A DNA stretch of 64,000 nucleotides, taken from positions 3,604,501 to 3,668,500 of the forward strand of contig OU015568.1 of assembly GCA_907165135.1 (NCBI GenBank), given 5' to 3'. The notes under the pieces are model-generated. The model worked only from the letters and a program-made list of their open reading frames with translations, was not told the origin of the DNA and made no database searches. Source of the stretch: Oikopleura dioica (taxonomy: Eukaryota > Chordata > Appendicularia > Copelata > Oikopleuridae). Position numbers and translations under genes: made by a program. How positions within the stretch are numbered: position 1 is the stretch's first letter; every line of letters begins with the position of its first letter. Positions 11,500 to 24,170 of the stretch are shown here, in pieces.

Positions 11500-12533
11500 A
11501 TATGATGAATTACCATAAGAATTTTTTGGACAAAAAATTTTTTTCTTAGATAAGGGGATATCCTGAAAGCCCGTAAAAAATTAGACTGATTTCCAAAATT
11601 CTAGTGCCCGATGACGTCATTATGACGTCATAAGGGGCTTTTGAAAAAATTTCATTTTTGACCATTTTTGAGCCGGAAAACGACGGTCGATCCCTTTTTT
11701 CTTTTGTGGATCTTGTAGCTCAGGACCTGAGCCTTACTTACCCGGGGTCAAAAAATTCTAGAGGTCACGTGTTATTACGTAATAGGAGGCCCCAAACTTG
11801 GTATTATCTTATATTGTTAATTTAACTGTATAAAATGTTTATAGTGTTTATATTTTTTAGTAAATATTTATCACATGACCAAAAATGACTCATAACAGTC
11901 ATCCGGAGGACCTCTTTACTGGAGGAAAATTGCTGGAAGACTTCTTTAAAAAGTCTCTCGATTTCAATTTTTTTTTAATTTGAATCTTCTCAGCCCATAA
12001 TTCGGACATTTTCTTGGGTTTTCTGGGTTTCTATTTTGTTTTTGCAGCATCTTTCAATAATTTTTTGAGAAAATCTATTTTTTGAAATAAATTCTTCCAG
12101 CATCTTTCTTCCAGTAGAGAGGTCCTCCGGATGACTGTTATGAGTCATTTTTGGTCATGTGATAAATATTTACTAAAAAATATAATCACTATATACATTT
12201 TATACAGTTAAATTAACAATATAAGATAATACCAAGTTTGGGGCCTCCTATTACGTAATAACACGTGACCTCTAGAATTTTTTGACCCCGGGTAAGTAAG
12301 GCTCAGGTCCTGAGCTACAAGATCCACAAAAGAAAAAAGGGATCGACCGTCGTTTTCCGGCTCAAAAATGGTCAAAAATGAAATTTTTTCAAAAGCCCCT
12401 TATGACGTCATAATGACGTCATCGGGCACTAGAATTTTGGAAACCAGTCTAATTTTTTACCGGCTTTCAGGATATCCCCTTATCTAAGAAAAAAATTATT
12501 TGACCAAAAAATTCTTATGGTAATTCATCATAT
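11500..12533. mobile_element. Foldback element with ~440-bp inverted arms
   Basis: The left arm (11500 to about 11940) and right arm (about 12090 to 12533) are near-perfect reverse complements flanking a ~150-bp AT-rich spacer. Outer termini read (A)TATGATGAATTACC with a possible TA duplication. Each arm carries the palindromic GACGTCATNATGACGTCA pair, a CACGTG box, and GGAAAACGACGGT, also found in the TIR of the 10705-11114 element. No protein is encoded. Confidence 0.88.
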
Positions 12534-15500
12534 ATAAAGCGGCAATCAATTATAAAGTAAAGCTTTCCCTCGCTTTCCTAATAGCGAAGCGTTCCTATAA
12601 TCGAAGATAAGCCCTTAAAGAGCGAGGTGGTCCTAATAAAAACATGCTCGGCAATGATTTTAAGGGAACGCTTCCTCAGGGAAGATAAGCGCAGTGTTTT
12701 CAAGTAAAAGTTCAATGATTTGATTTTTCTTTCGATTGGTTTTTATTGCTTATAGATTGAATTTGATGATGTTTACGAATGCTTATGTGAAGATATGGGA
12801 GGGGCAAATGTGATACAGGTTTGTTGATTCATGCTCAAAAAATGCTATTGTTTGACATGCTGAGACATCTCGGGACATTCACGGACATTTTGGTCTATTC
12901 TTGGACATCGAGGGGCATCGAGGAACATTTTGGGACATTCATAAACAGTTGGCGGACAATTATAGAGAGTCAAAGACATCTTTGGGTCACTCAAACGTCT
13001 TAAGACCCTTTGAGAATTTCTCGAAAGATATTTTAAGGCAGGAAAAGCCCGTTTGTTGTTTGAGCTGGAGGAATGAAGGAAGGTTGTTGTGGCTTTTGTC
13101 AGATTAGTGCCGATTCGTGGTGACTGTTGCTTTTTCTCGCGGTCCGCTAGAAAGAGGTCGCTAACCGTAATCATGCATAAAAAGTTTGTTTCTCACGCAG
13201 CCTGATATATCCTTATCAGTGACGAAATTGAGTCAGGGCTACGTCTGCCTTCTCCCTTATCGCCTTAAAACTCTACTAACGGAGCATATTAAAGAAGATT
13301 GAACGAGCGTAAGCGTTATTTTCGCAGCCGTTGGTCTGATAAAAAAAGCATAATTTACTTGCTGAAATTTCCGATAGAATTAGGTCGGCTTTGGTCGGCG
13401 GCTCAGAAAAGAATCCTCCGTGGAAATAATCAAAAGATTTCCAAAAATATTCTGGCTCGGAGACAAGATGCCTGGACAGAACAGGGCTTGTAATGATGTT
13501 TATTCGAAACATAATAAACGATGTTTTATAAAAGATATTTTTTCTTACAAGCATTAATCGTGAATAACACTACAGTGTAGAGGCTCGCAGCTTTGTCTTT
13601 CTGGGCATACAGTTTCTAGCATGCCAGAATTGCGCTTTTCAACCGCTCTTATTTTCGATGAAATTTAACATAGTGACCCCTCAATTTTCTCTTCAAAAGA
13701 AAAATAAATCTTCTATTTAGTTATTTTCTTCCCTATTTTGAAGAAGGTTATTTCTCTATGTTCGTAGTACTGTCTTCTGCTAATTGCCCTTGCTGTGAGA
13801 ACTAGAATACTTGATAGTCTCTAAATTCGTAACGGGGCTAGAATCGTTTTTGTCGTGCCTTTGCGGCCGTTCTGGCGGGTTTCAATTTCGGCGTTGCCCT
13901 TTTCAGCCAAAAAGGCATTTTGGTGGTGGTGGTGCAGCGGCAGGCCCGATTGGCGGCGGCAGGCTTCAGCCCAAACAAAATGAATCAAACAACGCTTAGA
14001 GGTATGAGGCTCTAGCTTGCCCACGACCTCATAATAGTAGCCCCTAGCCACTAGCCGCTTTATAAATTTACTACAAACTTAAAAATGTTACTTTTACTTT
14101 CCAACGCTAATGTTTCTTTTGAAAAGTAAGCGATTTTTTCCTAAGAGCGTGAGAAGCAGGGAGCACCTACCGGGAAGAGAGCCTTTGATAAGAGATCGCA
14201 TTGAAGAAATCGTTGAAGAAACGAAATAGAGAGAGAAAAAAAGAGACGTAGTTTTCAAAGGTTTGAGTTTGGTGTTTCATTATTGCTGTCCCGTCATGTT
14301 CAATTGAGAATGGCATTCGTTTTGTCGCGGGGCGACAAAAAAACCGCGACAATTTTTTCGTCGAAACGTTGAGCGAATCAAAAGCCACAAAGAAGCGTTG
14401 GCTAAATAAAGGCTTCTTATTGGCTCAAAATTTTCAACCAAAATTTTTTCTGTCGCCATCTTTTGCCGCTCATCAAAAAAAAAATGTCGCGACTTGTGGG
14501 TCTGATGAACTATTATCTGAAAGAAAATCCAGTATGAGAAAGTACTCTCGGAAATGAATATCGGAAATAGTACTTGAATGCTTTTTTCTGTAGCTAGAAT
14601 TCGAGGCGCATGAAAATTGGCACTGCGCCAGTTTTTCAAACTCGATTCAAGTTAGATTACAGTTATCGCTTCCTGTTATGCGTGAATAAACTGCAAAAAG
14701 CTTTGCCGGTTGCAAGTCCTTCAATTTGCACTAACGACAAGACAAGAAGAAAAGAAGGCTATTTTGTTATTACGAGTAGTACTAAGTGGTGGCTTCAATT
14801 TATTCAATTTTGCGCCCCGTCGCGCTCGGGGGGCTTTTATCGGTAAACAAAGATAAGAGCAAGGATTTGTCTAGTTTCTTCAAAAAAAAGAAGGTTTTCT
14901 GAACTCAAGGTTTTCAATTTTTATTAAATTTTTGCGCCGCTTTTCGACTATTTTTCGCTGTTGAGCATCTTGTCAAAATATTTAGGCAAAAACATTTAGC
15001 TAATTAATCTCGCTGTGCCATGTACCAATGCACCACTTAGTCATCTTCGAAGGGCTTCGAAAGTTTGAGCAGCGAGCGTGTAAGAAACATAAATTGGATT
15101 GATGCAGCTGCCAGGCTACTTCTATCGCTGTTTTTCATAAGCCAAATTTTGCGCAAGTCCCTTTGGAACAAGGTGCTTTTTGTGAAGAGCTTTGTCATAA
15201 AATGTTTCTTCAACCATCATTTCTTAGAGAAATATACAACTGTAGTTATAGCTACAGTTTTAATGAAAAAGATGTCCTTTCGAAAAAATATGTTGGACGG
15301 AAAAATAACAGAGCTTTAAAGAAAATTTTTACACTGGAGTAACACTGGAACTATTTTTATGATAACAGATCATAAATACTGCCGAAGCTCAGAAATGAAA
15401 AAGCTCGCCTAGGTCAGCGCGTAGTATCATTAGCGAAAAGGATCAATCAGGTCGTGAATGCCATCAATGACCTTTTCCCGAAATCACTCCGCCAAACACA

Positions 15501-15713
15501 ACGACCACTTGACTCATCTTATCCATTTCCTTTTTACAATTTACTCAAAAGAGCCTAACCTGATGCTTTTCCGACTTCGCCTTTCATCTTTGTTTATTCG
15601 AGGTCTATTTAGTAACGTTTCTTGTTCAGATAATCCAGCAGCTACAGAAAGAGAGCGAGAGAAATAGGCGGCTACCCTTATTCATCGCAACTGAGTAAAG
15701 CAAACGAAGAAGA
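12534..15713. other. Long stretch without a supported gene
   Basis: Several 60-120 codon open frames occur on both strands, but none has a domain, signal peptide, plausible splice partners or consistent composition. About 12860-12950 holds a degenerate tandem of a GGACATT-containing unit. 13905-13960 is a G-rich GGTGGTGGTGG patch. Confidence 0.5.
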
Positions 15714-18700
15714 ATGGAGGACGATTCATCCTCTGTCGCATCGTCCAGCGTCAAATCCCTCATCAATAGAATAGAGAAAACGAAAACCTCCAGTTAGTAG
15801 AAATTTCTTCTTCAAAAAATTGTATTTTTGAAGAATTGAAGATTGAAAATTTTTAGTTTCATTAAAATTTGGTGCTTTTTTCTGTTGAATTTGAAAACTT
15901 TCCTCGTTGATTTCCTGGGAGCTCCCAGCTGAAATCCAGATTGAATTTTCCTGGTGTGACTTTTTATGACCTTTCCTCCCTTGTTCTTTGGTGCTTATTC
16001 ATGCATGCAAAATGGTGCTGTTCTTTTCTCATTTTCATCCCTTTTTTAGCCTCGCCAATCTTTTGCCAGTTCCGTTAGGATGGGTTAAAGGCGGGCCAGG
16101 TTAAAAAAACAACTACCACTTTCTGCTATATCTTCTTCACAATTGAAAGCCTCTCTTAACTGTAACTGAATGATTGATTCATCAAAATTACCGAATGTCA
16201 TTGCTAAAAATTTGGACTGGACTAATTTATCATTTGACCGCTTTTTCAGAGGTCAGTCGGGGTCGATCCAAAGCGCCCATTTTCAGTCACTGACCCCTTT
16301 CAGATCAAAAACATTCAAATTAAACAATGAAAAAGAACAAGGATTCGACTCGCAGCGCCTCACAGTATAACGGTGCTAACTATGTCGGTAAATATATACA
16401 GTAGCTTTACTCGTCCCTCAAACAAGAGGGCTTTGATGTTTCGTCTTTTGATAGATGTTTCTGCTTGTTTATTAACACTCACAATAACTGTACATTTCTG
16501 TCCTAGCCAAGAAGCTAGGACAGTAAGTACAGGTCCATGTTTAATCCACAAACCGCTCTACTGACACAAAAACTGAACAAAAAATGAACCGCATGCTAAA
16601 ACCACTACAGGTGTGAAATAGGGTGATCTGGTGATCTTCACAAGTCGAAAGACTTATAAATGCACTTTGACTAATTTGCATGTTTTCTTCATTAGATGGC
16701 GCCGCAGCGGGAAAATCGCCAGGAGTAAAAAGTCTGAGCGCTCATTTTGGCGGCGTTTTCAAAAAATCAAGACCGAGGCCTGAAAAGACACCTACGGTAT
16801 CGGGGAGTAAGGATAAACCGGATGCGCCCGTGGGGAACAGCATACAGGCTGAAATCCCAAAAGAGCCTGAAAAGTCATCCAAGAAGAGCCCAAAACTCAG
16901 CTCAAGAAAAGCAAAGGACTATTCTTCGGACGACTCAAAGGAATGGTGGTTTTTATATCATCCTTTTTTTCTTGTTGAAAAATTAGTTAAACCCACCAGG
17001 GAAAGAAATCGGAGCGAAAGGAGCGCAAGAAAAAGTCAAAAAAGTCGTCGAACTCCTCCACCTCTTCCTCAATACCGGAAAAGCCATCACCCGCAACCCC
17101 CGCCGTTATCGAAAATGCCGACTCATCAATCACAAGAACCATCGACATTACACCTCAATCATCAGCCCCAAGCAAGCCGCCTGTTCAAAACTCAACAAAA
17201 CCATCCCCACCTGCTATTCCAGCGCGTACTCCACCGACGCCAGCGCCAGTTCCAGTTGAAGCACCGATTTTGCCGAAGCCGGAAGAGTCGCCAATGGGCG
17301 ATATAATAAAAAGAATGAACTCGATAACGGAAAATCCGATTCAACGGGTTCCTTCCGCGGGCGCGCCGGTTGTTCGAGAGGCTACAGGACTCCCCGAGAA
17401 ACCAGTCAAGCCAGGTTTCAACTGGTGAACAAAAACTGGTGATTTTGATAAGCGGTGTCTTCTTTTTTAAATCCCTGGTGCACTTCTCCCCGAAATTTCA
17501 GTTCTTAAAACCTTAGTCTCTCCATTTTCGTTGAAAGCGTCAATGATGACATCATTTTCAGGCTTTGCCAACCTCCCAAATCAGCTGTACCGAAAGTCCG
17601 TCAAAGATGGATTCGAGTTTTCGCTGATGGTCGTTGGCGAATCCGGTCTCGGCAAATCGACGCTCATCAACTCGCTCTTCCTCACCGACGTTTACTCTGA
17701 AGAGTATCCCGGTCCATCGCAACGAGTAAAGAAGACCCTAGAAGTGCAGAAAACAGCCTTGAGTCTCACGGAAAATGGAATCAAGCTCAACCTGACAGTC
17801 GTAGACACCCCTGGTTTTGGTGATAATGTAAACTCCCCCTCCGCTTCCCTTCTTAATCAAATTTAGGTTAATAACGATAAATGCTGGGAGCCGATCCAGA
17901 GCTACATCGACTACCAATACGAAAATTATTTAAACCAGGAGTCTCGCGTCAACCGACCTGTTCATATTCACGATACACGAGTTCATGTTTGTCTCTACTT
18001 CATCGCTCCAAGTGGTCATGGTCTCAAGCCTTTGGATATTGAGTTTATGCGACGTCTTCACGAAAAGGTAAGGCTTTTAAAGCTCACCTGAATCCTCCGC
18101 ATCAAGAGGATCGCTCAAAATAACAAATTCCACTTTAAATTAATATAAATTCTCTAGGTCAACATCGTTCCTCTAATCGCCAAAGCCGACACAATGACCC
18201 CCGACGAATGTCACGATTTCAAGAAAGAAATCCTTCGAGAGATCCAGATGCACAACATCAACATTTACGAATTCCCCGATGTCAGCGACGAGGAGGAAAA
18301 CAGACTGCAAAAGAAGCTCAAACAGCGGGTTCCATTCGCAGTTATCGGATCGAATGTTGTTCTCCAAATCAATGACAGGCGCATCCGAGCTCGTCAGTAC
18401 CCATGGGTATGGAAATCGGAGGAATTACAGTAAGAATGAGTTTGAATTATTAAGGGAATCGCGGAGGTAGAGAACGAGGAGCACTGTGACTTCAAGATAT
18501 TGCGCGATATGCTAATCCGAACCCACATGCAGGTAAAAATTCAGAACCGCTCTTTTACATGTTATCCTTTTCTTTATCAGGATCTTGTGGATGTAACTTC
18601 AAGCGTGCACTACGAAAACTTCCGAGCAAAGAAACTCGCAGGAGTCATGCCAAAGAATCCATCCGCGAAGAGTCCGATCGAACAAATGAACGAGGAAAAA

Positions 18701-19056
18701 CGGTAAAGAAACAGGGATCTAGCGCGGGTTATAAAGAATTCTAGTGAGCATCGCTTGAAGATGAAAAAGATGGAGAAGGAAATGGAAACCGTTTTCGACA
18801 CCAAGGTCAACGAGAAGCGAAACAAGCTGAAACAATCCGAGCAGGAGCTGATGCGCAAGCACGAACAAGTATTTCATTCCTTTCTGCGACTTTTCTAGCG
18901 TTCTTGTAGCAAAAGAAAAAGTACGAGACCGATCTGGCAGAGCTCGAACAGCGGCGACGAGAGTTCGAACGGGAACGAGACGAGTGGGAAGAGCGACAGA
19001 AGACTATTCCGGCACGGGATCATATTTTAATGAAAAGAACTTTAGTCCTAATTTGA
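15714..19056 (+). CDS. Septin, septin-7 type
   Basis: Ten exons (15714-15792, 16696-16940, 17000-17414, 17562-17827, 17867-18067, 18158-18406, 18455-18532, 18581-18702, 18745-18868, 18910-19056) give about 641 aa. Septins are GTP-binding filament proteins of the cell cortex and cytokinesis. A Ser/Lys/Pro-rich N-terminus of about 245 residues precedes the GTPase core: G1 [10 protein letters not shown]3 DTPGFGD, G4 AKAD, septin signature ([28 protein letters not shown]), then a coiled coil. Conservation across the core ([33 protein letters not shown]) points to the septin-7 group. Intron 1 is 903 nt; a start at 16680 without exon 1 is possible. The 16941-16999 intron fits only a GA-AG boundary. 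Confidence 0.93.
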
Positions 19057-20248
19057 CCAAAGTTAGGCTAATTGATATTTGATTGGTATAAACAGGTTTT
19101 TCTATTGAGAAAAGCTGTTATTCTTAGATTTGTTCGGCAGTGTCTAGTAGACAGTCTGATAGACAAGTGTTCAGTAGAAAGAAAGACATAAGTCTGAAGC
19201 CCGTTTCTAGTCTAGCAAAAAACCGAAAGACAAAACAAAATGGTTCTAAAATTCCAAAATTCAAAACGACCTCATTCTACGCACCCAAAATTTCTTCACT
19301 CCAATTTGGTAAAAGCACTTGTGTGATTCTTTCTTTACAGTAGTACCTACTCATAGCTAGATGATTGTCTGAAGATGTGATTATTCATTCAATCAATTTG
19401 ATTAATTAATACTTAGATTTATTAATCGCCTTGATTAATAGTCGTGTGCATGGGTTCCAACTTAATTCTTCTTTGATTTGTTTTAACATTTGATTGGTTT
19501 TTTAATTGACATTAAAATGATAAGTCACCGAAGCAAAATACTCATCCCTTTTTGAAGACGAAGCAAAAACAGAAGAAAGGTCTTTTCTAAGTAACTTCCA
19601 CTCTCACGATTCGACTCACCACCCCTTGCAAAAAGAGAAAGCACCACGACAAAAACAAAAAGCGGAGACCCTATCCGATATTCACATTTTTTGCCTTACA
19701 CAAATTCATACTACCCTGTCACCAATATTTGGTCCAACAAAAACTCCCATATCTCTATTTTCCTTTTCTACTTTTTATCACTTGTAAAAAACTTTCGAAA
19801 AAAGCGCGCATGCAATATTAATATTTTATTATTAACGTTATTGAGCCATTCCGCCCATAAAAAAAGCTGGCCAAATCACTAACACAAAAATACTTTTTCC
19901 CTCGTAATATTCGAAATATAAATACTGGCGATAAAATTTTTCCTTTGCTAAAAAGAACTTTTTTTCCGCATTTCTTTCAACTTGTCAGAGTTTAAAAAAT
20001 CTAACAATATTGAATATGAAACATCGAATATCTTCTGCCATGCAACACAAAAAAGGACTACCAATAAATTATGAAAAACATTGTCACATAAAAGAAAGAC
20101 TTTTTGTTTGAGAATCAGTTTGAAATGTGTTTTTATTAGAAAAGAAAAGGAAAGACAAGTGTTCAATAAAAATGATTAGGAGAGCTCAAGGTCCCTCATT
20201 CGTCGGTTGAACCAGTAGAAAATGATTTACAGTATTGCAGTTTTTTTT
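19057..20248. other. Intergenic between convergent septin and PLA2-like genes
   Basis: AT-rich sequence with no supported gene. It should hold the 3' UTRs of both convergent genes. Confidence 0.5.
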
Positions 20249-21110
20249 CTAGTAAACTGACGCTTTGCAGGGCTGACTGAAAGGCTTGGTAGATCCGTCC
20301 TCGCAGCATTGTCTATTTAGATTTTATGTTAATTCATCCGAATTCGTTAAAAAACAGGGGTCTTTTCCCACACAATTTTTACGGATAAATCAGGAACTCA
20401 CCTGTATTCTGGAGCATAAAGAGCGAAAGGCGTGTCCCCACCCCAGCAGCATTCTAATTTTGGCGAACCTCCGCCCCATCTGCACATGGCATCAGCGTCA
20501 AAGTCCGATTCAAAACCAAAAGTTCCAGTATCAATTGTAGATTTATCAACCAACGAAAGGGTCTGTGCAAACATTCTGTCGCATTCGCACAACGCTAGAA
20601 TTATTCTCTCTCATCTCTGTTGAAATTGAGAAAAATCTACCTCGATGACAGCTACCGCGATCGTCGTTGCATTGAATGTCGTTAAAGTAGCCGTTTTTGA
20701 ACTCGGAGTAAGAATATCGCTGGAATTCGGAAATGCACTCTTCGCCGAATCGCTCTTTCGCGCATTTTGTGCATTGCTAGAAAGATAAGGATTTGTTCGA
20801 AGCGTAATCTCTTACCTTGAATGAGAGGCAAACACGATCAAGAGGATCAACTGGAGCTCCTTTTCCGGGATCAGACAGTGGTCGATCGCCAATGTGGGGG
20901 CAGTTGCAGCCGTATCTCGTAATGACTCGTTTGTCAAAAGACCTAGCAAAAAGTTGAGATGACTTGTGTCTGAGAAACGCGATTTTACCCATCGAAAACT
21001 TTTGCCATTCCTTCGAATTGGTCGTATCTTCTTGCGTCAACCATTCGTTCGATTCCAGACTCAGTCGATTTGGCTTGAGTCAAACCATAGGTCAAGCCTA
21101 ACAGTTTCAT
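20249..21110 (-). CDS. Secreted phospholipase A2-like protein lacking catalytic His-Asp
   Basis: Five exons (20989-21110, 20816-20942, 20641-20776, 20402-20594, 20249-20312) encode about 213 aa with a short signal-like start, MKLLGLTYGLTQA. The core has the PLA2 layout: YGCNCPHIG in place of the calcium loop YGCxCGxGG, then PVDPLDRVCLSFKQCTKC, later CECDRMFA matching CxCD, plus further cysteines (CCWGG, RQCCEDG, QPCKASVY). In active enzymes DRCCxxHD supplies the catalytic His and metal-binding Asp; here the register reads DRVCLSFK, so both are replaced. The fold is probably PLA2-like without phospholipase activity, perhaps binding or structural. Introns are 39-89 nt, all GT-AG. Confidence 0.82.
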
Positions 21111-21690
21111 TCTCTTCAAAATGAAAAAATTAAATCTCGAAATAGAATAAATCCCAATTCTCGTCAACTCAAGTCCCATATCAATCAGTCTCGATTTCAC
21201 GCTAGATGGCGCCCACAAGAAATCTGAGATTTCACGATGGCGGGACGGACAGCTAGCTCAGATTTTTTCGCGCCAGTCGAGACACTGCTGCGGACAGGTG
21301 GCTCTCGTTAATGCTGAGCAAATTGCATCCGTTTCAGGTTTTGCGCATATTCTTTTTGCCTTAATAAGGGCCTATTTACATAATTTGAAGAATTGATGAC
21401 GGATTTAGGATTTTCTTCCTTGAAGTAATTATCAAACCGGATCGGGATAGAGTCAGTTCATAGTGAGCTTCTGACCAGACGATCAGTCAAATACAGAAAG
21501 AATTGCGTGTACCAGATGTATGAGTCTATTTGGGAAAAGACCAGAAGCAAGGGAAAAGTTACTTTTCATCAGAAGATTAAATATTGGCTATTTATGATTG
21601 AGGTCGTCAAATATTGACAACTACTTTTTGTCCCAATGAAAATACGGTTTACGTGACAACTTAAAGAAGAAAATAATTTGAAACAGGAAG
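21111..21690. other. Divergent promoter region between PLA2-like and SH2 genes
   Basis: 580 bp between two genes transcribed apart. No gene is seen; both promoters presumably lie here. Confidence 0.45.
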
Positions 21691-22494
21691 ATGGCATTTT
21701 ATCCTTATGAACCAAAAAGCCCTTGGTTCTTTGGCTCGATTTCGAGAACGGAGGCAGAGCAAAATCTTGAAGGAAGTCTTCCGGGAACCTTTCTTGTCAG
21801 AAGAACTAATCGAGGGGCACATGTTTACAGGTAGAAACGTCCACTTTTCTCCGTTTCACATTCAATTATAGCATTTCATTTGTTGAAAAAGGAGAAAATG
21901 CAGCACATGTTCGAGTTTTGACCGACGGAGTCAATTATTTTGTCCACGAACAGCGAAAATTCAAAGACATAGAAGAACTTGTTCGGTTTTTCCAGAACAA
22001 CGATGAATTGTAAGTTCTTTCGTCAATCTTTTTTTTTACTTTTCTTCAGTATTTTTCTCACCACGTCATGCGAAAAAACCGATGCGATTCCCGCGCCCGA
22101 TAGTAGCCCTTTTTCTTGTCATAGCGACTACATTGAATTCGATCCTGCTCCGAAGGATGAACGCACTAGCGATGATTTCCCCGATGAAAAATCCACCAAA
22201 AAATCTAAGAATTTTATAAAGAGACTGAGAAGATTCTGCAGCTGCAAAAAGGAAAATGTTGCTGAACAAAGAAAATACACGATCGAAGAAGAAGAAAATA
22301 CCTCAGCATCAGAACCCAAAGATCTTAATATCAGTAGTCCCGTGTCTCCTTATGTTTCTACATCAATGATTCCAGAACAACTCGAACCACAAGAGGAAAC
22401 TCATGAAGACATCGACTCCGAACCGATCAAAGAGTCTCTTGGCCAATTTCAAGATATGAGAAGATTCAAATCAGAAATTTATCAAATAAAGTAA
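21691..22494 (+). CDS. Single SH2-domain protein
   Basis: Three exons (21691-21830, 21872-22009, 22050-22494) give about 240 aa. The first ~95 residues form an SH2 domain: PWFFGSISRTEAEQNL (alpha-A), GTFLVRRT with the phosphotyrosine-binding Arg, and IEELVRFFQNN at the end. SH2 domains bind phosphotyrosine in signalling proteins. The remainder is acidic and low-complexity with a basic/Cys patch (NFIKRLRRFCSCKKE) that could contact membranes, and no kinase or SH3 domain, so it resembles an adaptor. Both introns are about 40 nt GT-AG. Confidence 0.88.
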
Positions 22495-22609
22495 AGCATC
22501 AATAATCATTTGAAACCACCCTTATGACAACGCTTTACCCGCAATTTGAAATAAAATCAATGAATGGTTGAATTTCAGAAGTCAATGAGTCCCATCTTTC
22601 AGCTAAAAT

Positions 22610-22834
22610 ATGCGGCTTAGACTTTTCTTTTCTATTTTTTCTTTGATATCTGGCGGGGGCCACAAAACCCAGTGCAAGAAATCGAGAGGGCAGTACGACG
22701 AAGAATCGGAAAAGCTCGCTCCTGGGGAGATTTTTCAGTTCGAAATGGAGCGCCCATCTAGTGCAGAATACAAAGTCTGGGAAGATCCAGAATATTTAGC
22801 GACCTATAAAAACTTGCTCCAGCAGAAACCATGA
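22610..22834 (+). CDS. Small secreted protein, unknown
   Basis: An uninterrupted 74-codon frame. MRLRLFFSIFSLISGGG resembles a signal peptide; the rest is charged (YDEESEKLAPGEIFQFEME) with one cysteine. It follows the SH2 gene by 115 bp on the same strand. No family recognised; the small size makes the call moderate. Confidence 0.5.
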   Translation: MRLRLFFSIFSLISGGGHKTQCKKSRGQYDEESEKLAPGEIFQFEMERPSSAEYKVWEDPEYLATYKNLLQQKP

Positions 22835-22966
22835 AGAATCTGTTCAAATAAAATTATCATTTCAAGGATTTGTCAAGCAAGGGTCAATTTGTTCGTGCGG
22901 TTTATCGATTGAACATGAGCCCAAGTGAAATTGGAATGAAATCAATTTTCGGAATTTTCATTTTTT

Positions 22967-23557
22967 TTATTCAGAAAAAATCCAAAAGAAAAAATTGACG
23001 AGTTTCTCGTTGAAAGAAATCTTCTTTTCAATACATTTATAGCTTCCGTTCGTGTTTTTACAAATCGTATTTCTCGGGCAATCATGTGATCGCATCGTGC
23101 ATTCATTGATGTCTAAAATAGAGTGAAATCAGAATTTTGAATCACGTGGGGTCAGAGTCTGACCTTTACAAAGGTGATAAGAAGAGCGAAAGTCTTTCAC
23201 GAAGCCTGGTTGACAGCCACATACGTATCCGTTAACGAAGTTTTTGCAGAGGCCGTTTTCTGTTTGATTCGTGCAGTGACTCCCATCTAGAAATGGAAGA
23301 TTTAACAATAGCTTGTTATAAGAATGGAACAGGTTCTCAGCACAATTTCCCGAGCCCAGTAGCTATCATTGAAGCCTCTGTTATTTACTGTACTTACATT
23401 TGCTGCAGAAGTCTTCCCTGACAATCTCCAAGTTATCATATTCGACCAAGCTCTGTTTCACCGCATTCTCTATTCGTTCAATCTCCTCCATGACCGAGTA
23501 TTTCAGGTCCGCCGCCGCCGACTGTCCAAAAACCAAAAACAGCTCGATACTCTTCAT
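22967..23557 (-). CDS. Secreted protein with EGF-like domains
   Basis: Three exons (23398-23557, 23164-23286, 22967-23112) give about 142 aa. MKSIELFLVFGQSAAA is a signal peptide. A helical stretch follows, then a Cys-rich EGF-like module (HCTNQTENGLCKNF to CGCQPGF) and the start of a calcium-binding EGF (DINECTMRSHDCPRNTICK, NTNGSYKC). The second EGF stops after its fourth cysteine, unusual for a complete module. The partner is unknown. Introns are GT-AG, 51 and 111 nt. Confidence 0.78.
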
Positions 23558-24170
23558 TTTTAATTTCGAATTTTTTTCTTTGAAAAATTTCCTCTTGGGA
23601 TCCCTGGACAAATATAACCGGCGGCGGTTACCTCAGGTGACAAGTTAAAGGCTTATTATCGCTTCTTTTTAGACAGCGTGTTCGGTGAAATCCTCTATAA
23701 AATTCGCCCAGCGGCTAGTTTTCGCTACTTCAGCTCTTTTTTCTCGTTCGAGTTTGAAGGCTTGAAGCTTTTGAGAAGACCTTAGTGGCCAGAATGTGTG
23801 TCAATCAGGAGTTGGGCGAGCTTGGATCGCGTGACGTTGCCCTTTTCAATTTTCTTCTTTTGAGATTTTATAGTTGTAGCTTGACCTCTCTTTTATTTCG
23901 AGCAGCTTGAGCTCGATTCTGATCGATAATGGGTGGAGCCGCCTGCCGGTACAAGGGGGAATCATGCACCAATGTTGCCGGTTACGTAATGGTGGTGCAA
24001 GCTCGGTGCAAATGATAAGGGTTATACAAGTTCAAGTGTAAATTCATGACGAGGCCAGAGCTTTTATTTAACGAAAGTCAAAAAGATGCTGTTTTCTTTA
24101 GTCATCTTCTGAGAAACAGATTGCTCGAGCGCTAAAAAGGGGGTTGAGAATAAACCTTAAGCCTCAATCA
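23558..24170. other. Non-coding, EGF gene promoter side
   Basis: No supported gene. GC content is higher than in the flanks. It probably contains the promoter of the minus-strand EGF gene and the 3' flank of the lectin-like gene. Confidence 0.4.
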
